Source: Lachnospiraceae bacterium
GTDB lineage: Bacteria > Bacillota > Clostridia > Lachnospirales > Lachnospiraceae
Length of the DNA stretch: 64,000 nucleotides
Reading direction: 5' to 3'
Assembly (NCBI GenBank): GCA_004552595.1
Contig: SFNX01000019.1
Coordinates: 19,041-83,040, forward strand
Shown piece by piece: positions 26,233 through 33,705 of this stretch; within the stretch, counting starts at the first letter, position 1, and the number at the start of each line of letters is the position of its first letter. The notes below the pieces were generated by a model. The model had not been told where the DNA came from and did not search any database. It saw nothing but the letters and a program-made list of their open reading frames with translations. The translations under genes were made by a program, and so were the position numbers.

Positions 26233-27417
26233 ATGGGTCAAGGACTTGGAAAAAATAGCCCGGTTCAGCTTGAACTTGGTAAAGAAAATTATGAGGCACT
26301 CATTCAAAGACACGGACAGTGGGTAAGGTGGCGCGTTGCTACAAAATGCCCTTGTGTCAAAGAAAACTCTATGCAGCCGGATATTCATTGTAAAAAATGC
26401 GGCGGACTTGGTGTTATTTTTGGTTATCAGAAAAAAGCGGTAGTCTCTCAAACTGTAATGATTCGCGACAGTTCGGGAATGATTGAACTTGACGCGGAGT
26501 TTGTAGATTGCCCATTGACAAAATGTTATGACAATTCCGGCAGAGTATATGAAAACGCTACAAAGGCAGGTTCTTTTGTAATGCTTAACACGCCTTTATT
26601 GCCGGTAAAAGGCGTTTATGTTACCGCCGTTATGGAGCAGGATATTTTACAGACCGTTGAAACTACAACGGCAGTAAGCGTTGGTAGCGGATATTACAGG
26701 GTAATGGGCTTGCGTAGTTCAAGAATGAAGACAGAAGGTTTATTCCATACTGCGCCGGGCGACATTGAAAGCGTTGAAGAAGTAAAAGACATTGACGGCA
26801 ATACTTATGAAATCGGCGAAATAAGACAGGATTGTATTTTTGTAAATCCGCGTGAAGTTGAAGACGAAGAGACCGGCGAAATAACAGAAATTGAGCCGCC
26901 GGAAACACTTTATATAAAGAATGTGCAGTATATACCGCCGTTTACTTTTGTTATCCTGAATCAGAATCTTAATAAATCTGATGCGCAGATAATGCAGGAA
27001 AACAACGGCGACGGCGTTCTTACATTCCCATACGCTTATGATGTTGCGCTTGATGATGTCATAACGGTATTGAGCGGAACTTACACACAAAAAAGCGTAG
27101 TAAGCAAAAAAGACGCGGACTATGATGTTATTCCGGCTTATTTTGTTGATGAAATTGTAAGCTGCATAGGCAAAGACCGGGAATATGTGCAGGGTACAGA
27201 TTTTATTTTGTGCGGCGCGAACTATCTTAAATGGCTTTGCGATGATTGCCCGGAAGACGGCGAAGGTTATTCTTTGACTTATAAGGTATTCCCGACATAC
27301 AAGGTAGTTAAGTCGATTCCACAGATTAGAACGAGTGAAAATCAGCGTATGCCGAAAAAAGCCGTTATTAAACTTTACGATACATACGGCGAAAAACGAG
27401 GGGTAAACAAGAAATGA
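26233..27417 (+). CDS. neck/head-closure protein with zinc-knuckle motif
   Basis: The 394-aa protein has a Cys cluster near residue 38 (KCPCVKENS, then IHCKKCGGLG), suggesting one structural zinc, and is otherwise beta-rich with many Val/Thr strands. It lies between connector and tail-completion genes, fitting a head-closure or neck role. GTAAAC with AGAGG serves as ribosome-binding site. Its stop overlaps the next start by four bases. Confidence 0.6.
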   Translation: MGQGLGKNSPVQLELGKENYEALIQRHGQWVRWRVATKCPCVKENSMQPDIHCKKCGGLGVIFGYQKKAVVSQTVMIRDSSGMIELDAEFVDCPLTKCYDNSGRVYENATKAGSFVMLNTPLLPVKGVYVTAVMEQDILQTVETTTAVSVGSGYYRVMGLRSSRMKTEGLFHTAPGDIESVEEVKDIDGNTYEIGEIRQDCIFVNPREVEDEETGEITEIEPPETLYIKNVQYIPPFTFVILNQNLNKSDAQIMQENNGDGVLTFPYAYDVALDDVITVLSGTYTQKSVVSKKDADYDVIPAYFVDEIVSCIGKDREYVQGTDFILCGANYLKWLCDDCPEDGEGYSLTYKVFPTYKVVKSIPQIRTSENQRMPKKAVIKLYDTYGEKRGVNKK

Positions 27418-28004
27418 CAAGTTATGTAATGTGCAATAAAAAGAACCTTGGTATAAAGAAATCTGATATAGAATGTCTCAAAAAGTCGGTAGAAGACCGA
27501 AAACTTGAATACTTCAAAAACGAACTTCTTAAAATACTGGATAAGAAGGAAAAAGAAGAGAGCGGCGAAGAAGTAAGCAAGGCTTTTATTGTGCAGGAAC
27601 TTTACAAGAGCATGACAGACCCTTTATATATGGCAAAGGGCGGTAAAGTCGGCGTTGTCGGTGAGATTCGTACATGGAACGGCAAGAAATACAAGAAAAT
27701 GCCTAATAAAAAGTGGGTAAGAATCTATGACACTCACGATAAACATACTGAACTATCTATTGCCCGGCTTAAAGGTAAAGTAAGAAAAGCACAGAGCGTA
27801 GACGAACTTTTTGAAATCGTGATGAATAATACTCACAGATTTTCTGATGAAAACGGAAAACCGCTTGATATTGTACTGGAACTTAAAAAAGAAGTGGACG
27901 CAAAGAAAAAAGCACTTAACGCCGGTAACCCTTCTACAAAAGAACAGATTAAGAAGGAACAGAAGAACTTACAGAAAAACAAAAAGAGAATCTTGAAAAG
28001 ATAA
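27414..28004 (+). pseudogene. 5' part of a frameshifted polyvalent-type gene (shared virion module)
   Basis: Residues about 77-167 (WNGKKYKKMPNKKW, LSIARLKGK, RFSDENGKPLDIV) match residues 38-128 of the 12,669 gene product over nearly 90 positions, and the preceding coiled-coil also resembles it. The frame stops at 28002-28004. The -1 frame is open from about 27,954 and continues into the 28,073 frame without its own good start. The A-rich stretch AAAAACAAAAAG (27975-27986) could support -1 slippage; otherwise one base was lost or gained. The intact product would be about 380 aa. Confidence 0.6.
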
Positions 28005-28072
28005 ATGATATTCTTAATAAGAATGTTGAAACATTTCCAGTCGGAGAGTTTTCGGAAGAGAACTTCAAGAAG

Positions 28073-28558
28073 TTGTTTGAGAATGGTATTGATTCACCTA
28101 TTGAACATATTAAAATCGGCGAAAATCAGTATCAGAAACTTATTGAAAAGAATAGGCAGGATTTAATAGCAGCTATGGCAGATGTTATGAAGAATCCGGC
28201 TTTAATAATGAAAACAGATTCAGGCGCGAAGGTGTACGCAAAAACTTATGAAAGAAAAAATCATAAGAAAACTGTTATTAGTGTTATTGTCGATAAAGGA
28301 AAATTGCATATTTCCATTTCAACACATATTGAAAAGAATAAGCAGCTTGCAAAAAAAATGGATTCAATTCTTTTTGATAGAACTGAATCCGTTCACGGCG
28401 ATAACGCCTCACAGGAGAAAACTCCTGACAATTCAAATATAGCGCAGGATTACACCGTTGTCAATAAAAAAGATAAAGAAAATCCGGCGGTTAAAAAGTC
28501 TTTCGCTTCAATCGTGAATGAGTTGAAGAAGTCATATTTTGATAACATAGGCGCGTAA
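28073..28558 (+). pseudogene. 3' part of the frameshifted gene: possible PBECR-type nuclease domain
   Basis: This frame has no credible start: TTG at 28073, no ribosome-binding site, first ATG near residue 35. It is open upstream into the A-rich overlap with the previous frame. The pattern NPALIMKTDSGAKVYAKTY, then VISVIVDKGKLHISISTHI resembles the phage Barnase-EndoU-ColicinE5/D-RelE (PBECR) nuclease family found at C-termini of MuF and polyvalent proteins. That assignment is from pattern only. The C-terminus, after a low-complexity linker, ends in FASIVNELKKSYFD. Confidence 0.5.
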
Positions 28559-29374
28559 ATGATTAGAGTTAGCGTTGATTTGAATGATGATTTAATTTCT
28601 CAATTAAAAGAAAACCTTGCAGGGCTTTCAGGCGGAACAGGTGCAAAGGTTATGCCGGGAACTTCACGCGCCTTTAATATGGCTGCAAAGTTGATTCAAA
28701 AATCATGGCAAAACTGGGCTATGGGCGGTAGTTTAATCGGCGCGGCGGATATTAAGAATCCTAATTCCCGGCTTGCTTCCAGTATTCATATCAGAAAAAT
28801 AAATGATTTTGACATGAGTATTGAGACCGATTCACGCTATATGGAGCGGATTCAAAACGGAAGTCCTGAATTTGACATGAAGACTAAATATCCATACGGA
28901 AATAAAAGCCGCGTTACACAGAGCGGCAAAAACAAGGGCGTACCTTATTTGATTATTCCTTTCCGTTGGGGTACACCGAACAAAGACGGCAGCGCAAGGG
29001 CTCATTTTGGTAATACAATTCCTTTGGAAGTCTACAAAATATTACAGTCTCGGAAGTTCAGGAAGTCGGAAACAACGGAAAACACACACCCGGAAGCGAA
29101 CTTTAAGGGCGAAAACATAGAACGCGCAGAGTATGACTGGGGCGATAGAATAAAAGACGAGGACGCAGGAAACGCTAACGGTATGGTAAAAATGCGCAGC
29201 AATACCGGCAGCACTTATTTTACATTCCGCGTTATTTCGGCAAAGTCTCCTGAAAGCGCATGGGTAAGAAAAGAAGTTCCTGCAAACGATGTTGTAAGCG
29301 CAGTTGAAAAGACTACAAGACAGAATGTTGAGGACATCTTAGAGGCAGGGCTTGAACAGGACTTGGGTATATAG
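28559..29374 (+). CDS. tail-completion/neck protein (gp10-like)
   Basis: The 271-aa protein begins immediately after the previous stop. A helix with FNMAAKLIQKSWQNWA and the segment ADIKNPNSRLASSIHIRKI fit HK97 gp10-like neck proteins, which contain a conserved 'TGxLxxSI' turn. The middle (VPYLIIPFRWGTPN) is beta-rich. It precedes the next late promoter and is probably the last gene of the head-neck operon. Confidence 0.6.
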   Translation: MIRVSVDLNDDLISQLKENLAGLSGGTGAKVMPGTSRAFNMAAKLIQKSWQNWAMGGSLIGAADIKNPNSRLASSIHIRKINDFDMSIETDSRYMERIQNGSPEFDMKTKYPYGNKSRVTQSGKNKGVPYLIIPFRWGTPNKDGSARAHFGNTIPLEVYKILQSRKFRKSETTENTHPEANFKGENIERAEYDWGDRIKDEDAGNANGMVKMRSNTGSTYFTFRVISAKSPESAWVRKEVPANDVVSAVEKTTRQNVEDILEAGLEQDLGI

Positions 29375-29382
29375 TTGTTACA

Positions 29383-29411
29383 TTGACAACAGAGGGTTTT
29401 ACAAGTATTCT
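29383..29411 (+). promoter_or_regulatory. promoter of the tail sheath operon
   Basis: TTGACA (29383-29388), a 17-base spacer with AGAGGGTTTT, and TATTCT (29406-29411). A GAGGGGTTTT string also occupies the spacer of the 37,013 promoter. Confidence 0.75.
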
Positions 29412-29455
29412 ATAAGGGAATAATATTATTTTGAGATAATTATTTTGTCATATCG

Positions 29456-29517
29456 TTTGCACTTACAGAAAGGCAGCGTAGACGCGGAAAGACCGTGTTT
29501 TGCGTTGTCTTTTTTTT
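29456..29517 (+). terminator. conserved late leader: TTTGCACT motif and terminator-like hairpin
   Basis: TTTGCACT at 29456 is followed by AGAAAGGCAG. GGCAGCG (29472-29478) pairs, with wobbles, with CGTTGTC (29503-29509), then eight T. It ends 25 bases before the ATG at 29,543. Confidence 0.75.
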
Positions 29518-29542
29518 ATTTCATTCGAGGTGCGGACGAAAA

Positions 29543-30310
29543 ATGTTGTGTTATTTAAACCGTGGAATAATCTTAGAACAGGCTTTAGTTGCGCTTGTGC
29601 GAGAATATTTTGACACGCTGCATTTGGATAATAAATATAAAAACTTCCACATATCAGTAACGACCGAACACCCATTTGCGGAGTTATATCTGAATGAAGG
29701 ACAAAACGCGAGCGATTCATTTCCTTGTGTCGTAATCACTACGCAGGAAGACCGCAAACCGTATGAGTTTGACGAACTGGCTATTACACAGACCGACGGT
29801 ATAGGAATTACTGAAAGCGACCTTGAAGCAATCACCAAAACGACAGAAACATACATCAATAAAAAAGGCGTTCAGAAAACAAGAGAGATTCCGGGGCTTT
29901 GTACGGTAGTTGATGATAACACACTGGACGCGATTAAGATGACAATCAAAAAACAGAATTATTGTTACGGTTATTCAATGAGAATCCGCCGGAAAGATAC
30001 TTTAGGCTTTGAGGTATGGGCGGAAAATGTGCAGCTTAAAAACGAGATATACGAGCAGTTACGTTTATTCATTACAGGTAATCTTTCACATCTTTTGGAA
30101 GAAAAATACAGTTTTTTTGATATTGCGATATTTGACAATACGATTGTAGGACACAGAAGCAACAATTACAACTTTGATTTTGATGTCGCATTGAGCGGCG
30201 CGCACATTTCGCTTGATGTGAATTATTGCGTCGAGCAAATTGTGCTAAACACAGAACTTACAGATGTAAGCAAAGAAATAATCACGGAGGTAATCAATTA
30301 TGGCAAGTAA
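29543..30310 (+). CDS. tail terminator/neck-region protein, 255 aa
   Basis: The first gene after the late leader. ATG 29543 (MLCYLNRGIILEQALVAL) with GAGGTGCGG upstream is chosen over a start at 29495 that would lie inside the terminator. It has an N-terminal helix, beta strands with FPCVVITTQED, and the C-terminus GAHISLDVNYCVEQIVL, suggesting a tail terminator preceding the sheath gene. Confidence in the exact role is moderate to low. It overlaps the next gene by 11 bases. Confidence 0.55.
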   Translation: MLCYLNRGIILEQALVALVREYFDTLHLDNKYKNFHISVTTEHPFAELYLNEGQNASDSFPCVVITTQEDRKPYEFDELAITQTDGIGITESDLEAITKTTETYINKKGVQKTREIPGLCTVVDDNTLDAIKMTIKKQNYCYGYSMRIRRKDTLGFEVWAENVQLKNEIYEQLRLFITGNLSHLLEEKYSFFDIAIFDNTIVGHRSNNYNFDFDVALSGAHISLDVNYCVEQIVLNTELTDVSKEIITEVINYGK

Positions 30311-30554
30311 AAACACTTTGTCGGAATCCGTAGAAGAAGTTGCAGAGGAAGTTACTTCTGTATCTACATCTACGGCAACGGTAGCCGCTGCAACTCCTAA
30401 AAGAATGGGCGTTGTACGGTATTGTCAGGTTCGTGAACTTTCGCGCAGTTGGACGGCAGTAATGAAAAACCGTTACAAGAGCGAGGTTCACACTTTGGAA
30501 GAGTGGGACGAACTTTACGAATGGGTTCGTAACCGCAAAGTTGGGTCAATTTAA
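30300..30554 (+). CDS. 84-aa hypothetical protein before the sheath gene
   Basis: The N-terminal 35 residues are Glu/Val/Ser/Thr/Ala-rich, and the folded C-terminal half contains RSWTAVMKNRYKSEVHTLEEW. The ribosome-binding site CACGGAGG is at 30283-30290. It is immediately followed by the tail sheath with GGGGG before it. Function unknown. Confidence 0.6.
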   Translation: MASKNTLSESVEEVAEEVTSVSTSTATVAAATPKRMGVVRYCQVRELSRSWTAVMKNRYKSEVHTLEEWDELYEWVRNRKVGSI

Positions 30555-30566
30555 GGGGGTTGAAAT

Positions 30567-32273
30567 ATGGGCGTTTCAGCAGCAAAATTCAACAGTGCCG
30601 GACAGTCTTCAAGTCATTACATTCCGGGAACATACTCTCGTCGTAATACAGTAGGCGCAGGTACAGGCGTTTCCAGTGGAAACCTTTGTATCATCGGTAC
30701 ATCAATGGGCGGAAAACCTTTGACACTTCACGCCGTATCGGACAAGGCAGAGGCTAAAGACCTTCTTGTAAGCGGTACACTTCTTGAAGCAGTCGCACAG
30801 GCTTTCAATGGCTCAAATACCTATGTTCCGCAGCAGGTTTTCTGTATGCGTGTAAATGCAGGTACACAGTCTAGCCGTACTCTCAAAAACGGCAGTACAT
30901 CAGTTCTTACTTTGAAAAGTGCCGATTATGGCGCACACATGAATCAGTTGAAAATGTGGCTTAAAGCAGGAACTACAGGAAAAAAGGTTCTTGTAAACTA
31001 CAAGGGCAGTGAAGTTGAAATCGACAACATCACAAAAAAATCATTCTCAATTCTTTACTTGGGTGAAGGTAAAAGCGCAGTTTGTACAATCAATGCTACA
31101 GGCTTGACACTTACTACAGATGCTACCGCAGACAATCTTTCTATCACTTGGGAAGAGTGCGAAACTCTTGAAGAACTGGTAGCAAAAATCAATGATTCAG
31201 GCGTTTATAGCGCAACACTGATTGATACCACACCAAACACACCAACAAAGCAGCTTGACCATGTATCAAGCGTAAGTGTTCTTGACGCCGCTGCAACTTT
31301 CAACAGTGATTTACAGGCACTTATCGAAGCACTGGAAAGCGTTCAGTACATCGGAGAGGGCAATGTTACTCTTACAGATACTAGCCGCCTTATCCCGGAC
31401 AACGACGAAGGATATGAGTATTTTTCCGGCGCAAGCGCAGGTACGGCTACAACATCGGATTGGGAAACCGCAATCAATCTTCTTGAAAAAGAAGATATTC
31501 AGATTATCGCGACACCTGAAACCGATAGCGACATTTGCTCACTTATCGTAGACCATTGTGTAAGTATGTCTACTGTAAGCAAGAAAAAAGAGCGTACTTG
31601 TTGGATTGGTACTGCAAAAGGTACAAGCATTGATAACGCTATTACACAGGCTAAAACCTACAATAGCGAACTTGTATCACTTGTTTGTACAAGTGCAGTC
31701 GCAAACAATCCGCTCACAGGTGCAAGTGAAGAAATCGCTCCTGCACTTTTGGCTTGTAAATGCGCAGGTATTGAAAGCGCAATCGGCGTTTCTAATCCAC
31801 TCACAAACAAGACAATCAAGGTTAGTTCTTTTGGTACAAAGTACAAAGAGAGCGAGCTTAACAAAATGATTGCCGGCGGCGTTGTAACATTCGGCGAGAA
31901 TGACGACGGCGAACTTGTTTGTATTCGTTGTATCACAACTTATCAGGGTGATTCTCTTATCCTGAACGAGCGTTCTATGATTCGTTCCGTTCTTTACATG
32001 GACAGAGACTTGCGCAAAGCATTTAATCGCCGCATTGGTACAAACGACGAGCCTTCTGAAAGTTCAATCATTCAGACTTTGGAAAACAAGTCTAAGGAAT
32101 GGTATGCGGATTCTCTTATCACAAAGAATGGCGCAAACCTTTACGAAAATGCAAAAGTACGCTTTGACGGCGACAAGATTTATCTGACATTTGACAGATA
32201 TATCCGCGCTCCAAACAACTTTGTATTTATTACCGCAACAAACAAGGTCTACAGTTCGACCGTAGAAGTGTAA
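30567..32273 (+). CDS. contractile tail sheath protein
   Basis: The 568-aa protein begins with YIPGTYSRRN and LCIIGTSMGGKP, the typical start of myophage sheath subunits. An inserted variable domain lies in the middle. Near the C-terminus are RSMIRSVLYMDRDLRKAFN, GTNDEPSESSI and a terminal VKVRF-like strand (AKVRFDGDKIYLTFD). It would polymerise around the tube and contract on infection. Its presence establishes a myovirus morphology. Confidence 0.9.
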   Translation: MGVSAAKFNSAGQSSSHYIPGTYSRRNTVGAGTGVSSGNLCIIGTSMGGKPLTLHAVSDKAEAKDLLVSGTLLEAVAQAFNGSNTYVPQQVFCMRVNAGTQSSRTLKNGSTSVLTLKSADYGAHMNQLKMWLKAGTTGKKVLVNYKGSEVEIDNITKKSFSILYLGEGKSAVCTINATGLTLTTDATADNLSITWEECETLEELVAKINDSGVYSATLIDTTPNTPTKQLDHVSSVSVLDAAATFNSDLQALIEALESVQYIGEGNVTLTDTSRLIPDNDEGYEYFSGASAGTATTSDWETAINLLEKEDIQIIATPETDSDICSLIVDHCVSMSTVSKKKERTCWIGTAKGTSIDNAITQAKTYNSELVSLVCTSAVANNPLTGASEEIAPALLACKCAGIESAIGVSNPLTNKTIKVSSFGTKYKESELNKMIAGGVVTFGENDDGELVCIRCITTYQGDSLILNERSMIRSVLYMDRDLRKAFNRRIGTNDEPSESSIIQTLENKSKEWYADSLITKNGANLYENAKVRFDGDKIYLTFDRYIRAPNNFVFITATNKVYSSTVEV

Positions 32274-32284
32274 GGGGGTAAAAT

Positions 32285-32785
32285 ATGGCAGATTACAATT
32301 TGCAGGGTGATTCCCTTGTACAGGGTAAGAACTGTATCGTGCGCGCAGGTGCAGACGCCGCAAGTGCAAAACCTATTGGACTTGTACAGGATTTTGAAAT
32401 GCGCGCGCAGTTCCAAACACAGAAAGCCGAAGTATTGGGCGAGTTTTTGCCGGTTGCAATCGACATCACTGGTGTAAGCGTAAGCACTACATTCAGCGGA
32501 TTCGTACCGGCTAAAGGATTCAGTCTTAACGACGCGGCTTGCATTAAGGAACTCAATCCGAACATTGATACAATCGTAGAGGAAGAGAAAACGGCTAAGA
32601 TTCCGTATCTTGAACTTTACGACAAGAAGGCAAAGGCAGTTATCGCCTCTACAACTTGGGCTATCCTGAACTCTTATTCAGAGCGTTCAAGCGGCAAGGG
32701 CTATATGATTGCAAACTGTTCTTTTGAATCAATCGGATTCTTTAACGGTTCTGATTATCCAAATAGCGACCTTTACAACAAATAA
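32285..32785 (+). CDS. tail tube protein
   Basis: The 166-aa protein lies directly after the sheath, begins MADYNLQGDSLVQGKN, and has the beta-rich composition and length of tail tube proteins. VQDFEMRAQFQTQKAEVLGE and the central VSTTFSGFVPAKGF fit the family. AGGGGGT is its ribosome-binding site. It forms the inner tube stacked on the baseplate hub. Confidence 0.8.
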   Translation: MADYNLQGDSLVQGKNCIVRAGADAASAKPIGLVQDFEMRAQFQTQKAEVLGEFLPVAIDITGVSVSTTFSGFVPAKGFSLNDAACIKELNPNIDTIVEEEKTAKIPYLELYDKKAKAVIASTTWAILNSYSERSSGKGYMIANCSFESIGFFNGSDYPNSDLYNK

Positions 32786-32791
32786 TAAAGG

Positions 32792-32884
32792 GCTTAAAAA
32801 TGGGCTATTCTAGGGCTTCTTTTGGCAAGTTTGATTAAATTATCGAACTTGCTATAAAAGACGCTCCTAGAGCCTATTTTAAGC
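32792..32884 (+). other. long structured RNA/hairpin between tube and tail chaperone genes
   Basis: GCTTAAAA (32792-32799) pairs with TTTTAAGC (32877-32884), GGCT with AGCC, CTAGG (32810-32814) with CCTAG (32866-32870), CTTTT with AAAAG, and CAAGTT (32826-32831) with AACTTG (32846-32851), giving one long imperfect stem of about 30 pairs. No T-run follows, so it is not a standard terminator. It may be a processing site adjusting tube versus chaperone expression. Confidence 0.6.
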
Positions 32885-32943
32885 GGCTATAAGGCAATTT
32901 TGAGAACTTTTTGAAAAACTATTCTTATATGAGAGGTGAAGAA

Positions 32944-33453
32944 ATGGAAATTACCGAAGAGATTAAACAGGCAGACGTATTTGACGACGAAAAGCAGGAA
33001 GATATTTTCTATGCGCTTTTGAACGGAAAAACAGTAAAAGAAACTATTGAAACATCACGCGGAAAGTTTGTGGTGAAATTTCCGAAACAGAAAGACTTGA
33101 TGTTTATTGACAGAAAAATTGCTGCAATGCGCGGCGGACTTCCGGCAAGCAGCTTTGACGATATGGCAAACTTTGCTATGCAGAAAGTAGCCTATCTTGA
33201 TGTAGTAATTGAATCCGGCGAAAACTGGTTTAACAATATCAAAGAAAAAAATAAATCATTCAGTTGGGGGGATATGCCTGATACAGACTTCATTGACGAA
33301 GTGTATGTTAAGGCATGGTCTTTTCGTCTTAAAGTGCAGAGTAACTTTAGAGGAAATGAAGAAAAGACCGATAAAGGAACTGTTGTCGAAGAGAACGTTT
33401 CGGAAACTGTGGACAATGGTTTATTTTCGGGAGTTACCGGTAAAGTTAAATGA
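32944..33453 (+). CDS. tail assembly chaperone (gpG-like)
   Basis: ATG at 32944 with GAGAGGTG upstream gives MEITEEIKQADVF; a TTG at 32911 is in frame but less likely. The 169-aa acidic helical protein sits between tube and tape measure, the standard chaperone site. The end of the frame (GTT AAA TGA C) overlaps a second frame encoding the expected C-terminal extension. TTTT at 33424-33427 allows a +1 slip from UUU that would join the two. Confidence 0.65.
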   Translation: MEITEEIKQADVFDDEKQEDIFYALLNGKTVKETIETSRGKFVVKFPKQKDLMFIDRKIAAMRGGLPASSFDDMANFAMQKVAYLDVVIESGENWFNNIKEKNKSFSWGDMPDTDFIDEVYVKAWSFRLKVQSNFRGNEEKTDKGTVVEENVSETVDNGLFSGVTGKVK

Positions 33454-33622
33454 CATTGACGACGACTTTATAGAATTGTTCTTTAGGTTCGCAAATACAT
33501 TCACGGAAGAAAGTATTTTGAACGGTTACTTAAAGGACGAAATGGAAAAGGAAAAAGAAATCCACGACGACGAGTTGAAAGACTTGGGATATACGGACGA
33601 GGATATTTTGAATATGAAGTAG
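33416..33622 (+). CDS. tail assembly chaperone second frame (gpT-like extension)
   Basis: This frame lies +1 (or -2) relative to the chaperone. It encodes ELPVKLNDIDDDFIELFFRF and a charged C-terminus ending GYTDEDILNMK. It has an ATG at 33416 but no convincing ribosome-binding site, so expression is more likely by frameshifting from the upstream frame. Overlapping chaperone pairs made by frameshifting are the rule between tube and tape measure genes in long-tailed phages. Confidence 0.55.
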   Translation: MVYFRELPVKLNDIDDDFIELFFRFANTFTEESILNGYLKDEMEKEKEIHDDELKDLGYTDEDILNMK

Positions 33623-33630
33623 CGAAAAGA

Positions 33631-33683
33631 AAACAGTCTGTTTTTAGTCTGTTAATGGACTGGAAACGGACTGTTTCTTTTTT
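33631..33683 (+). terminator. terminator-like hairpin 22 bases before the tape measure gene
   Basis: AAACAGTC (33631-33638) pairs perfectly with GACTGTTT (33669-33676), followed by a T-run to 33683. The ATG is at 33706. Confidence 0.75.
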
Positions 33684-33705
33684 AATGTTTTGGGAGTAGT
33701 AAGTT

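Noticed and set aside
26740..27420. 226-codon reverse-strand frame opposite the neck-protein gene
   Set aside because: It has no ribosome-binding site, its product is rich in Phe/Ile/Arg/Tyr as in antisense frames, and the forward gene is well supported.
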